A stretch of DNA of 25,744 nucleotides, from the NCBI GenBank assembly GCA_000226015.1, contig JH153927.1, positions 108,215 through 133,958 of the forward strand. Direction: 5' to 3'. The DNA is from Mnemiopsis leidyi (lineage: Eukaryota > Ctenophora > Tentaculata > Lobata > Bolinopsidae). The notes beneath the pieces are model-generated. The model had not been told where the DNA came from. It made no database searches and saw only the letters and a list, made by a program, of their open reading frames with translations. A program made the position numbers and the translations under genes. The stretch's first letter is position 1. Every line of letters begins with the position of its first letter. Shown in pieces: positions 19,304 to 25,744 of this stretch.

Positions 19304-20137
19304 CTGCAAAACTAGCTAAGGAAATTAGGGGGCAAGACGAAAAGACGAAGTGGAACTGTTGGATCTTACCTAGTCTTACATGCACTGGTGTCTTGATATT
19401 GATCTCAACCAAAGTTGATTTCTTCTCGGCAGCAGTTAACATATTTTAGGCTTTAAGGACGAATTTAAGATGACTGGAGAATTCCTAATAAGGGGACAAG
19501 GTGATCAAAAAGGGGGTTGAATCTGTAATTTCTGCCATTGCTCGATGTCAAAGTGAAGAAATTAAACCTAGCTTGGGTTCAACACACAAGAACTTCCCTC
19601 TTGCCAAGGATCGGATTCCGATGTTGTGGTTGACTTGGGCTCTGATGGGGTTCCTCCTCAGAGAGGCCCAGGAAGCTCACAGAGGTAGGCAGGCCTATTC
19701 CGTTTACTGACATATTTCTGTCCTGGTGGTCGGACCTGGAAAACCATAGGTAGATTAAAAGTGACATAACAACATGACAGACTCCGAATTTCAAGTCGTC
19801 AATCATCATTGCCATGTTGCTTACAGGTCCAAGAAATACTTCCCGGGATCAAGGTGACAAAGTCCCCGAAATATCCGAAAAACCAACAATAAATACAGCA
19901 TGGTGAATCAACATTGTGACATCCCTGTATGCTATAACTGATGTGCAAAGACTTTTCATTAATGATCCTTAATTGAATTTTGCAATTACAAGATAAGAAC
20001 TTTATGAACAGAAATTTGAGGTAGTAAGTTACTGGCTGAACAAGACCAAAGATTTGAGAGAGCTCCCTTACTATCCAGAGACTCTGGAATACAGCACACC
20101 TCCCAGTGACAGAAATTTGAGAAGTTGCTAGGAATCT
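19304..20137. other. Unassigned region
   Basis: Short ORFs on both strands overlap each other (19501-19710 +, 19579-19815 -, 19799-20173 -). None shows a family motif that I recognise. No repeat partner is seen in the window. Confidence 0.3.
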
Positions 20138-20243
20138 AAAAAAGTTACACAAAGTTACACAAAAAAGTAACACAAAAGTTACACAAAAGTTACACGAAAG
20201 TTACACAAAAAGTTAAACAAAAAAAGTTACACAAAAGTTATAC
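20138..20243 (+). repeat. AAAAGTTACAC minisatellite
   Basis: About nine units of 10-14 bases, A(3-7)GTTACAC, with a few variants (GTAACAC, GTTAAAC, GTTATAC). It forms the likely 3' tail of the SINE on the minus strand. Confidence 0.95.
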
Positions 20244-20455
20244 TTTGTATTCATGTAGCTGGAACATTTAATTGGTAGGTATTAAGGCATAGTTTTGGCT
20301 AATAGAAAAACAGGGAACAGGGGTTTATATGTAGTTTGGGCAGGTTCAAAACTATGACAATCTGAGATGGAAACGTCAATAAGTTCTCCTTGGCCGGACT
20401 TGAATCGCAACTTCTGGATCACTGATCGAGAGCGCATCCACTAGGCCAGCCAGCC
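20138..20455 (-). mobile_element. tRNA-headed SINE with tandem-repeat tail
   Basis: On the minus strand a tRNA-like head at about 20455-20390 has box A-like TGGCCTAGTGG (20448-20438) and box B-like GATTCAAGTCC (20406-20396), spaced as in a tRNA. About 150 bases of unrelated body follow. The 3' end (20243-20138) is about nine units of the form GTGTAACTTTT. SINEs often end in short tandem repeats, so head, body and tail fit one element. Its body is unlike that of the other two SINEs in the window. Confidence 0.6.
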
Positions 20456-20490
20456 AATGACTCGCAACGAATTGCTTACTATATTAATGC

Positions 20491-20622
20491 GTGCTACTAT
20501 GGCTAGTCGTTCGACTAGTCCATTCCTCTGGCTACATGAACTTACTTTAAGTGCTTAAACTACTTCAATTTTGACTAGGAATGCCATTCCCAAATTCTCA
20601 ACTTTCTGTCACTGGGCATGTG
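20491..20622 (+). repeat. Dispersed repeat with a split partner
   Basis: The sequence from CTACTATGGCTAGTCGTT through CTCTGGCTACATGAAC to CTCAACTTTCTGTCACTGGG is found again at 21411-21450 and 21641-21740. There it is interrupted by about 190 bases. The LINE-like fragment begins where this repeat ends. Confidence 0.8.
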
Positions 20623-20629
20623 ATGACGC

Positions 20630-20970
20630 CTCAAGAGACTGTAAGGGACCTTGGTGTTTATTTTAACAGCACCAGATCTTAGGGTCCTCATATGAAGAAA
20701 AAAGTCCAGGGTGCAGTGAAAATGGCAGCATGGACCCTGAGTGCCTTCAAAGACAGGTCGCCAGCTGTAATGCTGGCACTATATATAAAAGCATGGTGCG
20801 ATCCAAGCTAGAGTACTGCTGCCCAGTATGGAACCCAGTAAAAATAATGGAGATCCAGAAACTGGAGAATGTACAGAGATCCGTCACCAGAAAGATTGAT
20901 TGCTGCAGAGAGCTTCAGTACTGGGACAGACTCAAAAAGTTAAAGCGTATGTCCCTACAGAGGTTTATAA
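20630..20970 (+). mobile_element. Decayed LINE reverse-transcriptase C-terminal fragment
   Basis: Conceptual translation gives typical non-LTR retrotransposon C-terminal pieces in several frames. ETVRDLGVYFNST is at about 20637-20675. Then, after a stop, comes KKKVQGAVKMAAWTLSAFKD. After a frameshift the reading continues YKSMVRSKLEYCCPVWNP, KLENVQRSVTRKI and YWDRLKKLKRMSLQR up to about 20970. The LEYC.P.W.P and LE.VQR..T..I motifs are diagnostic of CR1/Jockey-type elements. The 5' part of the element is absent, stops and frameshifts show it is dead, and no poly-A tail is evident. Confidence 0.8.
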
Positions 20971-21410
20971 CTTTGGTTCTGATAACAGTATTTTGAATAA
21001 TCATGAAATTTTTAGGAGTTCTTTGTGAAGAATAATAATAGATAGTGATCACGATTTTTTTGCCATTTGGATTTTGACTTAGTGTCATTGTCGAAAATTA
21101 GACAATGGCCATGGCAAAAATCCAAATTTTTCATGATCAAAATGGTGAACGCAAAATTAGGCAATAAAATTCGACCATTTGACCAACTGTTTTGAACAAT
21201 CATAACAAACCAAACTCCATTCAGCTTTGCAGATGAGAGTATCAGATCATATTTGCATGTGCAGGGGAGATGTTTGCTACCATTCATTACAAAGATTCTC
21301 TGATTAGTGATAATATTTGCCAAAATTCTTTTTTGATTTTAATCATTGAGAACAACCACTAGGCTAGACGGCAGATAACGCTGTAAGAATTGGTTACCAG
21401 ATGAATGCCC
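20971..21410. other. Unassigned AT-rich region
   Basis: No gene recognised. The 103-codon minus-strand ORF at 21012-21323 has no family resemblance. A local inverted pair is present: CATTGTCGAAAATTAGACAATGG at 21086-21108 contains CATTGTC/GACAATG. Confidence 0.3.
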
Positions 21411-21740
21411 ACTACTATGGCTAGTCGTTGGACTAGCCCATTTCTTGGAGCAGCCAAGTTAGGAATCTCCAAGAATATATGCAGTGTCAGGAAGCGTTAG
21501 GAAGCTTGTCAGGAATGGCTAGGAATGTGAGTGAGCGCTCGAATATCAGATCGAAAAAGTAGCCAGAAAAGTAGCCAAGATTGACTAAGAGTAAATTGAG
21601 AGAGATTTAACATGACTTGTACCAAGATGAATGATTAGACTTTCTCTGGCTACTTGAACATACTTAAATTGCTGAAACTACTTCGATTTTGACTAGGAAT
21701 GCAATTCCTAAATTCTCAACTTTCTGTCACTGGGTATGTG
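21411..21740 (+). repeat. Second copy of the 20491-20622 repeat, interrupted
   Basis: The left part 21411-21450 and right part 21641-21740 match the continuous copy at 20491-20622. The intervening 21451-21640 is unrelated and contains several AGGAA-type short repeats (CAGGAAGCGTTAGGAAGCTT and GTCAGGAATGGCTAGGAATG). TTTCT occurs at both breakpoints and might be a target-site duplication. Confidence 0.7.
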
Positions 21741-22739
21741 TCATTGTTGGGATTAACGGCTTGCCAGTCATAAAAACTTATCTTAATAGGAACATGAACA
21801 ATTTAAATCTTAAATTGAAGAAGCACAATGTAGACTTTAAATCATAGAGACCAGAAATGCGACCGAACTCAAACCTTTTATTATCTTATTCATTTTCATC
21901 CTCGGAAAAGCAAGACTGCTCTCTGTGAGGACTGCAGAAATTGCGCTCCCCTGAATACTCATTAACTGGCCAGTAATGGTGTCTTTTAGCACTTAGCAGT
22001 GTTGAGAAAATGTGTCTGAAACTTAGATGGGATCAGGAATATCCTAATATGATTTTAAAGGAATATTATTAATTTTTTGTGCAATAGCAAAAGATGAAAG
22101 TTATGCTATGTGCTTACTTTCTGTACATTTTAATCCGTTTTCTGTGTTAAATGTAGCCTGCCTTGACTGGTTAGTGATGATTATGCAATGCGAATTGTTA
22201 AGAGAGATAGGCCTTTTGTGCTTGGCGACAGGTGCTTTCAAGGTGCAGCCTAGAGTAATGTTTGATCCTGACTGCTGCCACACATGCGCCTTGCTTGGCC
22301 TTAATGACGCAGAGAACTGATCTGTACATATGTTCTATATTTTGATTGTATAATATAAAGTTAAATAAAATTGTGTTTTATTTTTAAAAATCGCATTTTA
22401 TTAAAAAGCTGCAGAGAGGATCAGCAAGACAACTTAATTTGAACTGTTAATAACATGCCTTATTTTAATTAGAGGGTATATCTTTTATATAGGGTATGGC
22501 TTCACCAACAGTTCATACTGCTAAAAAATCATAGATGACACTCAGGACGTGGCTATGAATTTGGTTTCACAATTATCACATCAACATTCAATTATCTTCC
22601 TTAATCAGAGTCTTAGACCACTGCCATCAGACATTTCAGACATAGGAACAAACCGGACAAAGCACAGCAGCTTACAACAATACTCCTCAAAGCAGAGTAA
22701 ATTATTTATTTATTTATTAATTCATAAACAAACAAAGTG
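21741..22739. other. Unassigned region ending in a polyadenylation-like signal
   Basis: A 70-codon plus-strand ORF (22108-22320, ending LLGLNDAEN) is followed 40-50 bases later by AAATAAAATTGTGTTTTATTTTT (written here only to mark 22363-22385). Such a pattern could end a transcript, but the ORF shows no known family. Upstream stretches are AT-rich. Confidence 0.3.
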
Positions 22740-22882
22740 TCTGATCCAGTGTGCCAAAAATACGCAGAAAATCAATTTTGTAGAACAACTCTGCTTTCCT
22801 CCCCATGCCTCCGGCTGTGCTAAAGTCTAGCTGGGTGAAGGCTGCCTTCTTCCCATTCAAGACTCTCTGCCATCGGTCTGAA
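22740..22882 (-). mobile_element. Retroelement-like ORF remnant with a STAGGMGRKAELFYK motif
   Basis: On the minus strand, from about 22882 down, the frame reads WQRVLNGKKAAFTQLDF and then STAGGMGRKAELFYKI, before sliding into unrelated sequence. This resembles a segment I recall in reverse-transcriptase-type repeats of invertebrates (STAGGMG.EA..FYK). A strong acceptor-like CTTTCTGTTTTATTCAG precedes it, so an exon is an alternative. Flanking sequence does not extend the similarity. Confidence 0.35.
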
Positions 22883-23525
22883 TAAAACAGAAAGGGGGTT
22901 AGGCCTACTCTTTGATTATAAGGGCCAATATAAGATGGTCTTTTCGTCTATTATCAAATCAGAAAGCTGACCTCCATTCTGAAGGTTGAGTCTTGATGAT
23001 CTTCTGGCTTCGAAGAAGCAGACGGCTTCTGAAGGAAAAGTGGCCTGGCAATCAGGATGACCTTTAGTACTGACAGTTTTAGTGGACCATTGTCTAAATA
23101 ATGATTAAGTAGATTTTTTGCTAAACATGTATATCCCTGTGCAAGCTTAGCGCGAATTAGGACAGACGCAAGAGGCAAAAGCTCACATGTGCGTCCTGAC
23201 AGGGGGCGAGATACAGGGCTATGTTGGCTTAGCAAGAAGATTTTTTTGATCGTAATCAGAAAGATTTATCTCAAACGGCAAGATCTGGCCGCCAGATAGA
23301 GTTAGAAATACATTAGACTTCGAGTGAACGATAACCTTGTAAGTAGTGGATTTAAGTTGGGAGGGAACGTTTTTCAGTAAAAAAATAGAAGAGCAAAGTT
23401 CCTCATTCCGAGCCAGTCCTCATTTCGAACAAGCTCGACTCTCAGAGGTATGCACGGATTGGTAATGGGTGTGTTATGTTGTGGGTGGGCCGAAGGTTTG
23501 AAACTAAGGATCAACCATACTACAT
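22883..23525. other. Unassigned region
   Basis: A 93-codon minus-strand ORF (22954-23235) with no known family; the rest is without recognisable features. It may be part of the adjacent retroelement remnants. Confidence 0.3.
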
Positions 23526-23527
23526 GG

Positions 23528-24130
23528 GAAAGAAAATGGTTTCTTGAATTCAATACCAGTAAATGTAAGGTGCTACATTTAGAATTTAATGATAATTAAC
23601 ATTTGAACTATCAATTAGATGATTGAGAATCGAAAAAAGACTGTTCAGGAAAAAGATCTTGCTGTTCTTACCTCTGGCACCTTGCTTTGGAATGACCAGA
23701 TTGAATCTTGTTTAAGTAAAGCTGAAAGCTAATCAAATGTTATGCTGGGTTTGTAGAAATTTGATCAGTAGAGAAAGATTATTAGTGCTTACAGAGTTTA
23801 AGGGTTTATAAAGCTCTGATAAGACCATATTTTGAGTATAACTTTCAGCTTTGGAACCCTGCAGCACAGCATGGTAATTGGTCTCAAATTTTGAGGATTG
23901 AGAGTTTCCAGACACGCTTTACTAGGATGATTAAAGCATAAAGGGGTAGGCCTCTTTCCTTACTCTGAGCGACTGCAGATTGTTCAGCTGACCTCTCTCG
24001 CTGAGATCTTCGCTCAAGAGGTTATCTGATCAGAGATTACAAAGCTTGTTACAGTTTATCCCAAGTGGCTCATGGCTGGTGTTTTTAATTTTAGTAGGTC
24101 TGGACTTAATTTAGTTTGTTAACCAGAAAG
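23528..24130 (+). mobile_element. Second decayed LINE reverse-transcriptase fragment
   Basis: Pieces of a non-LTR reverse-transcriptase C-terminal region appear in order: KWFLEFNTSKCKVLHL at about 23530-23580; a segment equivalent to the DLGV..S.LLWNDQI motif at about 23650-23710; ALIRPYFEYNFQLWNP at about 23814-23864; IESFQTRFTRMIKA; then RPLSYSERLQIVQLTSLAE at about 23948-24005. Several stops and frameshifts separate them, so this is an old dead copy. It differs clearly from the copy at 20630-20970, so two LINE families or lineages are represented. Confidence 0.75.
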
Positions 24131-24224
24131 GAGTAAATCTTCAAAGGTTAACCGTATTAAAGAACTTTATCAACTTGTTGTTTGACTCCGACCCTTCTCG
24201 AAGCGAATAAAATAAAATGTAAAA

Positions 24225-24310
24225 TGACGGGAGGGTGCGCGCTGCTGTACAATAACATGACGAGCCGCGTGCGCGTCGGATAACACCTCGACAACAAAAA
24301 TTTATTTTGA
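24225..24310 (+). repeat. GC-rich repeat related to the foldback element
   Basis: Segments such as GACGAGCCGCGTGCGCGTCGG followed by TAACACCTCGACAA resemble GCGAGCCGCACGCGCGGGTCGG and TAACATTTCGACAA at 24777-24818, so two related copies lie about 550 bases apart. Confidence 0.6.
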
Positions 24311-24420
24311 ACCGACACAATCATATTCATTTTCTGAAATGATAATTGGCAAATCAATAAATGATAAACTTTGAGCGCATCGCACAAACCGGGTGCAGCA
24401 GGTCGGGCAATGTCTGACAA

Positions 24421-24448
24421 GCGCGCGCCCTGTCGGGACGCGCGCGCA
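24421..24448. repeat. GC-rich hairpin
   Basis: GCGCGCGCCC and GGGACGCGCGC flank TGTC. The arms pair with one bulge, making a strong stem in otherwise AT-rich DNA. Confidence 0.7.
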
Positions 24449-24742
24449 GAGGACCTTGTAAGTTGATAACCTAGGCTTACTTTTTAGAAAACAAAATAAT
24501 GTTTAGAAAACAAAATAATATGTTTCGTACCATTTTACAGAAGAAAATTAAACATTCGATATAACAAATCGGAAAGAGGAGTATTAATATCGTGTATGAT
24601 CACTACTTTGCCTGTCTAGGGGAGGGGGGCACGTCCCCAAAAAAGCCCATTTTGTAAAGGCCCTTGAGGGGTCCCCGAAGGTAAAAATGGGACTTCTGGG
24701 CCCCAAAATTTTATGATTTTATCTTGACGAGATGATATCCGT

Positions 24743-25043
24743 CTAACGTTCTAACGAAACGAGGAGAGCAGAAAACTGCGAGCCGCACGCGCGGGTCGGG
24801 TAACATTTCGACAAATTTTATCTAACTTTAGGCAGTATATTGGGTTATAATTATGGGCCGGAGATACTGTCACGGCCATCACGCGCTCTTACGCATTTCT
24901 GCACTGGCCTGACGACATGAAGAAATTTTAAACGCGCATCACCCGTTGAATAGGACCCTGTGTGAGCTTTTGCGTCGCGGGTCCTTGTCGCGGTGATACC
25001 CGACTCACGCAACTAAAGCTGAACGTTTCGTTAGAACGTTAGA
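24743..25043. mobile_element. Foldback (MITE-like) element with 20-base perfect arms
   Basis: TCTAACGTTCTAACGAAACG at 24743-24762 is the exact reverse complement of 25024-25043. Similarity extends outward imperfectly, with CGAGATGATATCC on the left and ATATTATATAATCTCG on the right. The 261-base interior is GC-rich in parts (GCCGCACGCGCGGG and GTCGCGGGTCC) and has no ORF. This fits a non-autonomous DNA element. Confidence 0.75.
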
Positions 25044-25064
25044 AGGATATATTATATAATCTCG

Positions 25065-25744
25065 TCAACGCGGGTCCGTCCTAATTTCGCGCTAAGCTCG
25101 CCGCCCAGCCATTTAAGGGGTCTGTAAGATACCAGAAGGCACTTAAACGATAATATTTGTTTTGAAGGAATTCCATAAGAATGAAAATATTGGTGTTTGC
25201 GATGCCAATTTCTGCAAAACATGAAATGCTAGAATGCTAAGTGGCAAAGTCGCTGTCATTCAATTTTTAGATTTTTGATCTTGATCTAAACAATGTTATG
25301 TCGAATCAGCCATCACAATTTGACCGTGCAAAACATTGAAAGCACGTGCTGTAGGGCGGAAACTGAACCTCTACATTGTTAAGAGTTTAATTAGGGCCGT
25401 GAGTAACTCTACTAGTTACCCAACGGTAACCACCAATTCACATCTAAGGGGACTGTAAACCTTAGAAACTTCTTGAAAGCAATAAAACGAGCATATGGCC
25501 ATATGATGATAAATGATCATTTAATTTAACGTCTAAATTAACTCTAACTCTAAGCATCACTAGCTTATCGACAGGGTTGAATCCGTCTTGATATACCGAC
25601 CCTAGCTAGCAGTCAACCAATAACTACCAAGACCAACCGGGATTAATCAAGCCAGACTCTGATGACAAGCACTCAGCTTGTACATGTAACTATAATCGTG
25701 CTCTAAAGGCCAAGCCATCCCCAAGGCATCCACACAAGGTGGTC
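25065..25744. other. Terminal region, no recognised gene
   Basis: Holds the perfect 14-base palindrome CATATGGCCATATG at 25492-25505 and a GC-balanced stretch from about 25550 that differs in composition from the AT-rich sequence before it. This could be the edge of a repeat that continues past the window. Confidence 0.35.

Noticed and set aside
21012-21323. 103-codon minus-strand ORF as a gene
   Set aside because: Low-complexity composition, no motif, and surrounded by retroelement debris.

Overview
This is eukaryotic, almost certainly metazoan, nuclear DNA. It is AT-rich, with GT-AG introns, tRNA-headed SINEs and LINE remnants. The species cannot be fixed from the window. The mix of SRCR plus ephrin-receptor-like cysteine-rich membrane proteins and a Crypton-derived DUF3504 gene points to a non-vertebrate animal such as a sponge, cnidarian or similar, as inference only. 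Three conserved housekeeping genes can be rebuilt exon by exon with matching splice phases: DAD1 (three exons, + strand, 1351-2156), CCDC12 (at least three exons, + strand, 2556-14306) and TMEM147 (six exons, - strand, 18147 down to 16110). Only short pieces of each are open reading frames.

Layout. 1-1350 is non-coding with a SINE and an unrelated dispersed repeat. DAD1 is followed 400 bases later by the first recognised CCDC12 exon. The two large CCDC12 introns hold genes on the opposite strand. The first (2652-9225) contains an intact 573-codon DUF3504 gene whose tyrosine-recombinase catalytic residues look lost, then 3-4 kb of tandem and palindromic repeats. The second (9330-14140) contains two tandem paralogous genes with a signal peptide, SRCR domain, Cys-rich repeats, one membrane segment and a short tail. 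Each paralog carries reading-frame damage: two frameshifts in one, an in-frame stop and a shortened SRCR domain in the other. CCDC12 and TMEM147 converge tail to tail. TMEM147 has a SINE in its third intron. From about 18.2 kb to the end I recognise no host gene with confidence. That part holds a third tRNA-headed SINE with a tandem-repeat tail, two decayed LINE reverse-transcriptase fragments, another retroelement-like remnant, split repeats and a foldback element with 20-base arms.

Functional links. DAD1 (oligosaccharyltransferase) and TMEM147 (nicalin-NOMO, translocon-associated) both act at the ER translocon, but nothing in the sequence shows co-regulation. CCDC12 is a spliceosome-associated protein. 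The two SRCR receptors would be cell-surface proteins. The most interesting points are the antisense genes nested in CCDC12, the apparent catalytic death of the Crypton-type protein with its ORF kept open, the damaged receptor pair, and two SINEs that share an almost identical body but have different tRNA heads.
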